DNA of 64,000 nt from Ichthyophis bannanicus (lineage: Eukaryota > Chordata > Amphibia > Gymnophiona > Ichthyophiidae): contig CM066040.1 of the NCBI GenBank assembly GCA_033557465.1, positions 326,944,297 through 327,008,296 of the forward strand. The letters run 5' to 3'. The translations under genes and the position numbers were made by a program. Under the pieces are notes generated by a model. It searched no databases and was not told where the DNA came from. It saw only the letters and a list, made by a program, of their open reading frames with translations. Below are positions 10,601 to 21,049 of this stretch, one piece after another; positions within the stretch are counted from its first letter, which is position 1; each line of letters opens with the position of its first letter.

Positions 10601-11395
10601 AGCAAAATCTGCCCCTTCCTCTCTGAACACACTACTAAAACGCTTATCCACTCCTTAATCTCCTCACGCCTCGATTACTGCTACCTACTCCTCGCCAGTC
10701 TCCCCATGAGCCACCTCCTTCCCCTTCAATCTATACAAAATCACCTGCTCGACTAATTCTCTGCCAGCCTCGCCATGCCCACATTACTCCTCTTCTCAAG
10801 TCGCTTCACTGGCTCCCTGTCCAGTTCCACATCCAATTCAAGCTTCTCCTACTGACCTATAAATGCATTCACTCTATGGCCCCTCAATACCTCTTATCTC
10901 TCCCTATGTCCCCTCTCAAAATTTGCGCTCGGCTAACAAATTATTTCTATCAATGCCTTTCACCTGCACCGTGAACTCCCGACTGCGATCCTTTCACCTT
11001 GCTGCACCATAAGCCTGGAACAGCCTACCTGCATCTGTGCGCCAGGCACCCTCCCTGGCCCTCTTCAAATCCAGCTTGAAGACCCACCTCTTCACCGTTG
11101 CATTCAGATCCTGACTCCATCCTCATCTTACCCTAACCCCTGTCAACATTTATGACCAAACTATAGACCAAACTGTACCACACCGTACCTTGCGCAGAAC
11201 TGACTAATGCTCTGTACTGTTCTAACTAATGTACTGTTCTAACTAGATTGTAAGCTCCGATGAGCATGACTCTGACGGGCAGGGACTGTCTTTTGTATGT
11301 TGGCTACCTCTTGTAGGTTAGCTGTGCAGCGCTGCGTGCGTGGCGCTTTATAAGTGCTGATTAGTAGTAGTAGTAATAGAAGTGCAGATGAGATA
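7612..11395 (+). mobile_element. L2-type LINE (L2-1), long copy
   Basis: Nearly full-length plus-strand L2: a C-rich leader, endonuclease, reverse transcriptase and the typical 3' tail near 11320-11390 (AGCGCTGCGTGCG, then GCGCTTTATAAGTGCTGATT and a TAG/TAA-type short repeat). The leader encodes SGNINPNPGS, the usual landmark before the L2/CR1 endonuclease. The reading frame shifts several times, so the copy is dead. It resembles the split minus-strand copy at 27621-35815. Confidence 0.9.
7860..10790 (+). pseudogene. L2 ORF2 (endonuclease and RT), frameshifted
   Basis: The polyprotein is spread over all three frames. The endonuclease starts near 8376 (TETWLPPDNTTSIAS, then GRGGGVGLLLSPS, and GDFNIHIDNPSDPHAS at about 8710). 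A linker with [16 protein letters not shown] follows (9355-9400). RT motifs are [19 protein letters not shown] (9795-9850), [15 protein letters not shown] (9908-9955), [17 protein letters not shown] (10005-10055) and [16 protein letters not shown] (10180-10225). The active-site box at about 10277 reads YAND instead of YADD, through a GAT or GAC to AAT change. Frame changes occur near 8770, 9590, 10260 and 10390. Confidence 0.88.
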
Positions 11396-12104
11396 ATATC
11401 CAGCATGCAGCGGCCTCATGGATCTCTACAGAGGCACTGTGATAGTCAAAGTTTTGATCTTTACTGCCTTTCTAATCCTTACTGTATACCAGTTTCCACA
11501 TATAGCGGCAGATAAATGTGAATAAATAAAGAAATAATTATTTTCACTATGTGATCACAGCGACACAGCAAGCTAAAGATTTCAATGTATTGCCCACAAT
11601 GACTGCGAGGTTCATTTCCTAAGTGCCTGCCTGAGCTTGGAACAAGGTTATCAAGTGATCCCAAAACAGGCAATTTTCACACTAACCAGAAACCAGAAAA
11701 TAAAATAAATTAGTGCAAAATCTGTAGGTGATTTTTACCCGAGGACTTTGCACTAACTTTCAAAGAGAATATATGCATGCATTTTATTTTGAAAATTGCC
11801 TAGGAAATATGTACCTATGTGCACTTGCACCTACCTCCCTTCTGTAGGGTAATTTCTCATCTAAAATAATAATGCACTACCTTTCAAAAACATAAAAGTG
11901 CGCACTGCCGTCAGCAGCTGTTTATGCTGGACGCTTTGAGACTGCTCTGCATCAATGACTTTCAGCTCTGCTGCCCCAAGGCTGTTTGAACTTTGGCTGG
12001 GTCCTGAATTGTGTACAGATGGGGTAAAAAGCTCACAGAAATGTTGGATGGACATGAAAGAGAAAGAGAACTTTTGTCAAAGCTGACCTTACCCCATTAA
12101 AGAC
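11396..12104. other. No recognised feature
   Basis: A/T-rich sequence without a convincing open frame or repeat match. It lies between the L2 tail and the start of the CR1-A homology. Confidence 0.4.
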
Positions 12105-12530
12105 AGTGAGGGATCAAGAGATAATTGAGATGCACAGAACAGCCATCAAAGCAGAATAAATTGGGCTTTTGATGGTTTCTGCCCTACAGAAGGTATTTTG
12201 CAATGTAAAAATCAAGGCTTCAGTGACGGCCTGGAAGATATTTAAAAAGGAGATAGAACAGCTTTTAAACCAGACTCTGGGGGAAAGCCCAGAGTTACTC
12301 AGGAGCACATGGTCAGAGTGAGGTATCTTTGATGGATGCTATTAAAACAGGAAAGTTGCAATAAAGATTAAAGCAGCCCAGGCTCCTTAAATAAAGAGCA
12401 GAAAGAGTTGAAAGCTTGCCAATGATTCCTCTCAACTGCTAAATGTTTTAAAAAACATGCCTTCAAACATGTGTATACAAATGCTAGAAGACTAAAGAAT
12501 GGGAAGAGAGAGTTAGAATATCTGACACTG
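12105..12530 (+). mobile_element. CR1-A segment 1 (5' region)
   Basis: First recognisable segment of the CR1 that hosts most of the window. Sequence near 12230-12260 and 12470-12525 (ACAAATGCTAGAAGACTAAA) fits the CR1 stretch just before the endonuclease. It continues after the small element at 12531-12878. The true 5' end is not clear. Confidence 0.65.
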
Positions 12531-12878
12531 AGGGCCCCTTTCACTAAAGGCCACTGGCTGGTTAAGATGGGTTTTAACGCACGACAACTGGCAGTTGGGA
12601 ACACGCAGTAGGATGGGTGGGGAATGGGCAGAGAGTGGGTGTGGACCGTGCATTGCCACTAGTGCTGAGTAGCAACGTGGCTCTTTATGAGCCTTCTCCA
12701 TAGGAGTCATTAAGTGACACTGCCTTGGAAGAGCACACGTTAGGTGAACCCATCACGTGTTAACTGTCCAGAACATGCTGGCAGCCCCCAACAGCTAATG
12801 TGAAGGCTTTGCAAGCACCGTGCGCTTATTTGTTTCATTAATTGCTAATCCTTAATGGGCTTTATTAAAAGGGACCTT
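12531..12878. mobile_element. Short inverted-repeat DNA element in CR1-A
   Basis: The left end AGGGCCCCTTTCACTAAAG is matched in inverted form by the right end (complement AAGGTCCCTTTTAATAAAG). It is about 348 bases long with no coding capacity, and it interrupts a CR1 frame that resumes with AATGAAGAGAGAAATATAA. This is the form of a non-autonomous cut-and-paste element; the superfamily is not determined. A target duplication is not clear. Confidence 0.7.
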
Positions 12879-13283
12879 AAATGAAGAGAGAAATATAATA
12901 AGCATCTTGGAGACCTGGTAGGAGAAGGATTATTGAAAGGACACCGCGATTCAAGGGTACAAATTATATTGCAATGAAAGGATGGATCGAATTGGTGGAA
13001 GGGTGGCATCAATATTAGAGCAGTGAATCAAATAGAATAAAAATACTGCAGGAAACAAAATGTGCCATTGAATCTTTATGGATAGAAATTCCACGTGTGA
13101 CGGGGAAGAAAACAGTAGTAGGGGTTTACTACTATCCACCTGGCCAGAATGAGCAGAGAGATAATGAAACGTTAACAGAAATTAGGGACGCTAACAATTT
13201 GGCAACATATTAATAATGAGTGATGACATTTATCCAGTCAGTATTGGGATAATTGTAATGTCAGGACATGCTTGGGAGATAAA
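12879..13283 (+). mobile_element. CR1-A segment 2 (endonuclease)
   Basis: Degenerate CR1 endonuclease region. Recognisable phrases are ATAATAAGCATCTTGGAGAC near 12896 and GTAGTAGGGGTTTACTACT near 13113, which would encode the V-V-G-V-Y-Y-Y-P-P strand of the endonuclease. Stops and frameshifts are present. Confidence 0.7.
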
Positions 13284-13692
13284 GGGCTCGATATTCAGTT
13301 GGGACAGCTATGCGCCACTATGGTGCATAACCGTCACCGCCAACCTCTAACCCAACATATTCAATGCCGGGGTCCCAGCATTGAATATCCAGAGTCACCG
13401 CACAACCTCCAATGCCACAGAAACTAACTGAGTAGCAGCGATATTGCACCACTACCCGGTTAGTTCCCGCAGGTAAAACTAGGACAGCTTTTGCTTCGCC
13501 TAGTTTTACCCATAGACTGCCAACAGGGTAGCAGTGCAATATCACCCATACCCAGTTAGCAACTGTCGCTGCACATAACATGCCCCGATGCTAAGAGCTT
13601 ATATAGTGGCGTTAGCTGAATATCCCATTCAGTCGCATTTACATGGTTTACAGGTCAGTAAATCGTTTAAATGCTTTTAGAATATCAGGCCC
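13284..13692. mobile_element. Short inverted-repeat DNA element in CR1-A
   Basis: Ends GGGCTCGATATTCAG and, as complement of the right end, GGGCCTGATATTCTA. About 409 bases, no coding capacity. It sits inside the CR1 phrase that reads GGGAGATAAAG before it and AAAGTTCCTAAAGG after it, so AAAG is a candidate short target duplication. It shares the inner ATATTCA end motif with the element at 58471-58827. Confidence 0.7.
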
Positions 13693-14350
13693 AAAGTTCC
13701 TAAAGGAAATAAATGCTGCTTCATGGAGTAGCTGGTTAGAGAAATTACTAGAGGAGGAACTATTTTAGACCTAGTCCTTGGGTGAGAGCTAACTGTGTTG
13801 GGACCACTTGGCAATAGTGATCATAATATGATCAAATCTCATTAATAACTGGAGTTGAGTATGAAGTAAATCTACTGTGTTAGCATTTAACTTTCAAAGG
13901 GAAGACCATTATAAAATGAGTAAAACGGTTAGAAAAGGTAAAAGGAGCAGCTGCAAAGGTTAGTTTACATCAGGCATGGACTTCGTTTAAAAATACCACC
14001 CAGACCGAACCAGACCAGATGTATTCCACATATAATAATGGTGGAGAGATGGCATAATTAAAAGGCCTGGTGATAAAGGCTATTAGAGCCAAAAGAATAT
14101 CTTTCAAAAAGTGGAAAAAGGAACCAAATGAAGAAATTAGCATAAGCACTGGCAAGTTCAAAGCAAAGCCTTGATAAGGAAAGGCAAAAAGAGACTTTGG
14201 AAAGAAGCTTACCATAGAGACAAAAATTAATTAATCTTTTTCAGGTACGTTCAAATCAAGAAGCCTGTGAGGGAGTCAGTTGGACTATTAGATGATTGAA
14301 GGGTGAAAACATCACTCAGGGAGGACAAGGCCATAGCTGAGACACTAAGG
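13693..14350 (+). mobile_element. CR1-A segment 3 (endonuclease end to RT linker)
   Basis: Contains GGACCACTTGGCAATAGTGA (13800), the end of the CR1 endonuclease with its SDH-like region. Further on it encodes the linker AAGCCTGTGAGGGAGTCAGT (14260) that matches KRPVRES of other copies. It is broken after about 14350 by a piece with CATGCTAACC repeats (14350-14480) of unknown origin. Confidence 0.75.
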
Positions 14351-14479
14351 AATATATTTACTAAACCATGCTAACCATTAGCCTGAAGTTTGCCATGCGC
14401 TAAGCATGCCATGCTAACTGTTGGCTTAGGGCCCCATGCAAAAGTCCCACGTTAACTGGTTAGCACGCAATTGGGCAGG

Positions 14480-15310
14480 GACTGGACAAAAATACTACCT
14501 CGGTGTGGTTGTGTCTGATGATCTTAAAAGGAGCTAAATGGGTAGAAAAGGTGACAGCAAAAGCTAGAAGGATGCTTGGGTGTATACAGAGAGGAATGGC
14601 TAGCAGAAAAAAGGAGGTGATAATGCCTCTGTATAAGTCTTTGGTGCGGCCTCATTTGGAGTATTGTGTGCAATTCTGGAGACTGCACCTTCAAAAGGAT
14701 GTGAACAGGATGGAGTCAGTACAGTGGGTGGCTACTAAAATGGTTAGTGGTCTTCATTATAAAGCATATGTGAACAGACTTAAGGATCTTAATATGTACA
14801 CCTTAGAGGAAAGGCGGGACAGAGGTGATATGGTTGAGACGTTTATATACCTCCGTGGCATAAATGCACAGGGGGAGAACCTCTTTTGATTGAAAGCAAG
14901 CTCTGCTACGACGGGACATGGGATGAGGGTGAAAGGAGATATATTTCCACATATCACTCCTGAATCTTTCTTTATGGAAAGAGTGGTGGATCCATGGAAT
15001 AGTCTCCCAGTGGAGGTCGTAGAGATGAGGACAGTATCTGAATTCAGAGAAGCATGGGACAAACACAGAGGATCTCTAAAGGAAAAAAGGGGACTGTTGT
15101 AGTGTTTGATATGGAAAGACAAACTAGATAGGCCATGTGGTCTTTTTCTGCCGTCATGTTTCTATAGTGTAATACCTGATGCTATTGTTCTGTTTTACAC
15201 CTGTTCTATGTAAAGCGTTGATACTTGTTCTCTGTAAACTGCGTTGATTTTGAAATAGTGCGGTATATAAAACCAACCAACCAAATAAATAAATAAATAA
15301 AACATAACGC
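14480..15310 (+). mobile_element. LINE 3' pieces inserted in CR1-A (second CR1 subfamily plus A/T tail)
   Basis: The frame at 14503-14889 encodes a CR1-like ORF2 C-terminus: KARRMLGCIQRGMASRKKEV, then PLYKSLVRPHLEYCVQFW, and LEERRDRGDMVETFIYL. This is a different subfamily from CR1-A/B/C; a matching antisense piece is at 57320-57470. After 15165 comes a different LINE tail with GTGCGGTATATAAAACCAAC and (AAATA)n, of the type seen at 23290-23350 and 45040-45105. Confidence 0.7.
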
Positions 15311-15319
15311 CACTGTTTA

Positions 15320-15732
15320 AAAACAGCTCCAGGACTGAATCAGGAAACTAAAGACCAGTGATGTCAGTGCCAGGCAAAATTTTAGAAACTATTATAAAGA
15401 ACAAAATTCTGAACACACAGATAAATATGGTTTGATGGGACAAAGACAACATGGATTTAACCAAGAGAAGTCTTGCCTAACAAAACTTCTACATTTATTT
15501 GAAGGCGTGAATAAACACATGTACAAAAGGTGAGCCAATTGATATATATAGATCAGCTATATCAAATGTCTCATTTTGTATCCACACGTCTATATTTATA
15601 TACTTGTACTAGTTTGTTTATTTGGTTTATAGACTGCCTTATTGGCATATAGTGAATTTGGACTTTCAGAAAGCATTTGACAAAATCCCACATGAGAAGC
15701 TCCTGAGGAAATTAAAAAGCCAAGGCATTGGA
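15320..15732 (+). mobile_element. CR1-A segment 4 (RT)
   Basis: Encodes the RT part from the V-S-V-P-G-K-I-L-E region through QHGFNQEKSCLTKLLHLF (15440-15500) to LDFQKAFDKIPHEKLLRKL (15655-15710). About 100 bases of unrelated A/T-rich DNA interrupt it at 15548-15650. It continues at 19126 after the L1-type insertion and a SINE. Confidence 0.8.
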
Positions 15733-18700
15733 AAGGTCATGTGAAGTGTTGAGAAAGACACGATGTATTCTGAGCTCTCTCCAGGGCTTCTCCTATTTGC
15801 CCAACCGAGTGCCTGAACCCATTCTTTCCACACCCCACAAGTGAGTGGAGATTGCCGATGTCGACCCTGCTTACTCCCAGCCTCCTAATTGCAGGTAGCG
15901 AGGATGAAGTCGGGGTGCAAGGAACAGGACAAGCCGGCATCGGTGCCTTCTAAGATGGTGGACTCCCAGCATCGCCGAGCTCCCCGGCCCAGGCAGCCCT
16001 TATTGATGACATGACCTCCTGGTTCTTTGGATTAGATGTCATTCACTTGAAGGCCCTGACAGCTGGGAGATCGGCTAAGGGTAGCCTCATTGAATGTTTG
16101 TGGATTGGGGTCCCCAATCAAGCACCAGAAGATCCTCTGGGCTTTGGCCTATCAGCAGTGATATAGTGTTTCAACAGGAAACTCAACAGTCTGCTGCAGA
16201 GCATGCTAAATTAAAGAGAGATTGGGTGGGTCAAGTATTTGGGGCTCCGGCCTTTGGGTAACAGAGAGGTGTGACTATTCTGGTGAATGAACGGACTCGG
16301 TGTGAGTGTGCCACTGCAGTCTCTGACGCTACCGGAAGGTATGTGGATCTCCTGGAGGAGTCTCTGGAGGGGGTCCCGGTGGTGCTGTGTAACATTTATG
16401 GCCCAAATGTTGAAGACCCAGGTTTCTATGCCCGTGTTGCATCCGAAATTGAGCGGCTCCTGGTAGGTAGCAACCTTAAAGGGGTTTTGGATCCCCTAGT
16501 GGATACCTCCTGGGGGATTGGGATTGCATGGTGGAATTATCCGCATCCTCAGGCAGTTTTGTGCGCATTTACAATTGGTGATCCCTGGTGCTTGCTGCAT
16601 GTCTTGGGCGCACAGGACTAGTTCCCGAATATGTCTTGGTCTCTGATTCACTTTTTGAGCTGGTGGAGGATGCAGTTTTGGGTCCAAGCGAAATTTCTGA
16701 CCATGCGTTTATATGGGTGAACCTTGCTTGGGGTCGGTCAGTATCAGGGTCTCACTTATGGCATTTCCCTCTTGACTTATACCGAGACAAGAAATATGTC
16801 CCCTACATTCGGGAACAGTGGAGGGAATATTTGTATCATAATGCAAAATATGTGGAGACCCCGGAATTGTTCTGGGAGACTGCTAAAGTGGTGTTGCGGG
16901 GGGACATTATAGCATATGCTGCCTGGTGAAAGACGGCTTTTGAACACACGATTTGCACGCTTGGAGCGTCAAGTGGTATTAGAGCAACATAGATATGTTC
17001 ATAATCCAAATCCGGATGCTCATGCCAGATTGTTGGAGGCGCAGGCCACGCTTAATGAGGTGTTGCACCAGAGGGCCAAAATTCTCTATTGTATTATAAG
17101 TTTCAGTTGTATAAGTATGGGGACCGAAATGGGAAATTGCTGGCGTGTTGTTTGAAGGGAATGGGGGGTTCGAGGACAGTGATGGCCCTGTGGGATGGGT
17201 GGGGTGTGTTGCACTGGGACACTACAGCGATTTCTTGTGTGTTTCGGGAGTTCTATCAAAACTTATATATGGGGGACTGAGTTTCATCGTCCCGAATAGC
17301 GGCCTATCTTCAGATGGTCTGCCTGCCAAGATTGACAGATCAGCAGGTTGCTGTGCTGGGTGCCCCAATTACAGCTGAGGAGTTGCAATGTGGGATTTGG
17401 CAGGCATAGTGTTGTAAGACCCCAGGCCCAGCTGGCTTTAATGCAAAGTTCTATAAGTTGTTACAAGAACAGTTGATTCCTCTTATGGTGGCGATGTATC
17501 GCTGGAGGGTGGAGCAAAGAAAATTTTCCTGGGAGGTGAATCAGGCCTACATCACTCTGCTTCTGAAGCCAGGGAAGGACCTGCTGTGGGCAGAGTCTTA
17601 TAGGCCTATTTCTTTAATTAACTTTAATCTTGTTGTTGGCCAAGATTATGGCAGACCGTCTGGCAGGGATGTTATCTGGACTGTTGCATGAGTCGCAAAT
17701 GGGCTTTGAGAGAGGATGCTATGCGGCCGACAACCTATGGAAAATAGTGGTGTCCCTTGAGTGGGAGCATGAGCAGGAGGAGCCATCACTTCTGATCAGT
17801 TTTGATGCCCAGAAGGCCTTCGATAGTGTCAGCTGGGATTAACTCGTTAAAGTATTTCCGCACTATGGCCTGGGTGAGATGTTTTTACGAATGATCCAAG
17901 TGTTGTATTCGTTGCCGATTGCAGTGGTGTTCGTAAATGGAGCCCTTTCAGAGGCATTCGACCTGTGCTGAGGTACGCATCAGGGGTGTCTCATCTCTTA
18001 TTTATTCTTTCCCTTGACTCCTTGTTGCGGCGGCTTTCTGCCAGTTGGGAGGCGAGGGGCGTCCGGGTCAGCAATCAGAGTTTAAAGTGTCAGCGTTTGC
18101 GGACTTGAGGAGTGGTATTGCACTGGAGAGTGTCCCTGGTATGCACACCCCAGGGATGACTTGGTGCATATGTGGTAGCACTGTGCAGAGATCCAGCAAT
18201 TTTGGCATCAAATTCAGGGATATTTGGCATTGCTGCTGGGGCAGAGGGGTGGAGGTGACTGCTGAACTAGTGGTTTTTGACCTGCTGAGCTCTTGAATGC
18301 CTAGGAGATGGTTTGCTCGGATGCTGGTAAGTAAAGCCTGTTTGGGGGACTGCAGTCTATTCTCAAACATTGGCGAGACAGTACTCCCCCTTCCTACGGG
18401 GAGTGGCAAAGTTGTTTTCATGGGCTTATGCTTATGGAAAGTCTGGACGCATGGGGCTGTCCACGTTGGAGGGCAGTGTTTTTTACATTGCGTTAAGTGT
18501 ACATTTTAACTTTAGTGTCTCGAGCGCGCAATGAGCTGCTGATGCTATAGGGTGGGTGGAGCACTTGGACGGGGACCCTGGCCTGGTGACCTGGCAGTTC
18601 TGGTCTGGTGAGTAGTGAGTGATGAGTGTTGAGCTGTTGGTGGTGATTGGTTGGAGGGTGGTGGTGCCACCTGTCTCCGGGCTCAGTGTGTTGGGTGAAT

Positions 18701-18915
18701 GTGTCTGCTCTCGGTCTGCTACTGGGGAGGTGTAGGGGATGAGACAGGAGGGAGGATGGGGAGAAGGGGTGGTTTGGGTTAAAATTAAAACTGAAAAACT
18801 GATTGTCTGGGTTATTGTTTAGATTATTTGTAGCACATTGTGGTTTGGGGAGCTGTGTAAGATTTCCCGCAGCGCCTCGGTTTCTTCCTGTGGGGTTTAT
18901 TAAATAAACATATCA
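15733..18915 (+). mobile_element. L1-type LINE in CR1-A
   Basis: About 3.2 kb, plus strand. The endonuclease starts near 16077, with VVLCNIYGPNVEDPGFYARV at about 16375 and LVSDSLFELVEDAVLGPSEI then SDHAF (16635-16710). An L1-style middle region is LYRDKKYVPYIREQWREYL (16780-16840). RT motifs are SYRPISLINFN (17600), LAKIMADRLAGML then SQMGFERGCYAADNL (17630-17740) and SFDAQKAFDSVSWD (17800-17842). It has many stops and frameshifts. The flanks AAAAAGCCAAGGCATTGG (left) and AAGAAAAGCTTTGGCATAGG (right) look like a diverged target-site duplication. Confidence 0.8.
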
Positions 18916-18935
18916 TTAAGAAAAGCTTTGGCATA

Positions 18936-19125
18936 GGAAGAGTAAGCTAGTGATTAGAGCAGTATGTTGGAACAAATTCCACCAATGCTATTTGTGGCCT
19001 GGGACAAATCACTTAACCCTCCATTCCCTAAGGTACAAACCTAGATTGTAAGCCGCCCTCTAAGGACAGGGAAATACCTGCATACCTGAATGTAGCTCAC
19101 CCTGAACTGCTAAGTTAAAAAATGT
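18936..19125 (+). repeat. tRNA-derived SINE, second copy
   Basis: Same family as 4674-4915: TAGTGATTAGAGCAGTATG in the head, GACAAATCACTTAACCCTCC in the body and TAGATTGTAAGCCGCCCTC then GGGAAATACCTGC in the tail. It sits directly after the L1-type LINE and before CR1-A resumes. The tRNA-like head is degenerate. Confidence 0.75.
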
Positions 19126-19818
19126 CCTGTTTTGGATCGGGAACTGGTTAAAGAGAACACAGAGAATAGGATCTAATGATCAGTTTTCTCAGTAGAGGGA
19201 GATGAATGGTGTAGTGTCTCAGAAATCTGAATTAGAACTGGTGATTTTTAACACATTTATAAATGACCTGGAATTGGGAACAATAACTGAGATGGTCAAA
19301 TTTGCAGATGACACCAAATTATTCAAAGTTGTTAAATCGCATGCGGATTGTGAGAAATTGCAAGAGGAGTTTGCCAGACTGGGAGACTTGGCATCCAAAT
19401 GGCAGATGAAATTTAATATGGACAAGTGCAAAGTGATGTATGTAGGGAAGAATAACCTAAATTTTAGCTACATGATACTAGGTTCCGTAACAGGAGTCAT
19501 CAACCGGGAAAAGAATACATTGAAACCTTCTGTTCAGAATGCGGAGATGGCAAAAACAAGCAAGCAGAATGTTAGGGATTGTTAGGAAAGGAACAGAGAG
19601 CAAAGAATTTCTTAGTGCTTCTGTAGCACTCCATTCTGCAACCACACCTTGAGTACTGTGTGCAATTCTGGTTCCACATCTCAAAAAGGATCAGTGGATT
19701 CAAAAAGGTAGAGAGAACAGTGCCCAAAATGATTATGGGGATGGACGACCCTATAGGGACAGGCTAAAGAGGTAAGGGCTCTTCAACTTGGAGAAGAGAT
19801 GACTAAGGGTAGAGATGG
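19126..19818 (+). mobile_element. CR1-A segment 5 (RT active site to C-terminus)
   Basis: The frame at 19202-19585 encodes NDLELGTITEMVKFADDTKL with an intact FADD box, followed by WQMKFNMDKCKVMYVGKNN, the standard CR1 sequence after the active site. The C-terminal domain continues in other frames to the DIRS-B insertion near 19818 and resumes at 38064. Confidence 0.85.
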
Positions 19819-20332
19819 CAAAATTAGACCTTACCTGCTAATTTTCTTTCCTTAAGTCCCTCCAGTCCAGTTCAGACATGTAGGTTATGTCCCATCACCA
19901 GCAGAGGGAGACTGAGAACCACTGGTTTAATGATGTCACTTTATAAAATCTCTGTGCAGATCTGGCCAAACCTGTACACTGATTAGCCAAGTAGACTCCA
20001 CACGACGTTAAAGCACTTCTAAGCAAACCAACTACTTACAGTAAAATAGAATAGAATCAAAAGTCAAGATACTGCCCCCTAAGGAGCAGAAAGTATATCC
20101 CTCTCTGAGACTGCAGAATTGGTTCTTGCCTTCCCCATGGTACTGGGGAACCCCTTGGCCAAAGTGCAGACCGCACAGGTGCAATAGCACAAATCAAACT
20201 CTTCCACGTCCAGGCTTGCCAGGCCACACTGAAACGAACGGGTTCTGGATTGGACTGGAGGAATTCAAGGAAAGAAAATTAGCAGATAAGGTCTAATTTC
20301 ACCTTTCCCTCCAGTCCAGTCCAGATGCGTGA

Positions 20333-20805
20333 AATGTGCCAGAGCACTATTTAATGATGAGTGAGCCAGGTGAGATTGGACTTCAACATCATTTTGCGCC
20401 TGAACATCCAGACAATAATGCCATGCAAAGGAATGGAGCGATGATCACATTGTCACTTTACATATGTCAATCGGAGGAACAAACGCAAACTCCACCCAAG
20501 AAGCTGCCTACACTCTAGTCAAGTAGGCTCATAACCCCTCCGGTACAGATCAACGCTTAAGCAGATAAGCAGAAGCAATAGCCTTCTTCAGCCACCACAC
20601 AGTCAAGCCCTTGGACGCCGCCTCCCCTTTGCACAGCCCTCCAAAAAGGCGATCTGAACTCCTAAACTCCCAGGTCTGTTTCAGATATTGTCAAAGGATA
20701 TGATGACTATTCAACAGCCAAAGCCTACCCAATTTCGAATCCACTCCAGAAGCAGAAAACACAGGCAGCATGGGAAGAAAGGATGTAACCAGCCAAGGAT
20801 GACCT
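20333..20805 (-). pseudogene. DIRS-B tyrosine recombinase, catalytic half
   Basis: Minus-strand remnant with stops. Near 20640 it reads IAFLEGCAKGRRRPRA, matching LFVLFGGPRKGEAAAKA in DIRS-C. Towards 20560 the frame encodes the helix IASAYLL and PEGL before the His-x-x-Arg region. It is separated by the RTE insertion from the N-terminal half at 25266-25745, which ends at LQALSCREPFLLIT; the protein picks up again at KVILG on the far side. Confidence 0.75.
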
Positions 20806-21049
20806 TGTTGTTGTTGTTAAGTGCCGTCGAGTCGGAGTCGACTCATGGCGACCCTCTGGATAGCTATCCTAAATTGTGTTTGGTCTTCAGTCAGGCGGCT
20901 CATTGTTGACAGACTAGTACCCGTAGCTGCTGTTATTGTATCGATCCATCTCACTGCTGGCCTTCCTCTTTTGCACTGACCTTCTATCTTGCCAAGCATG
21001 ATGTCTTTGTCTAATGATCTCTCTCTTCGCATGATGTGTCCAAAGTATG

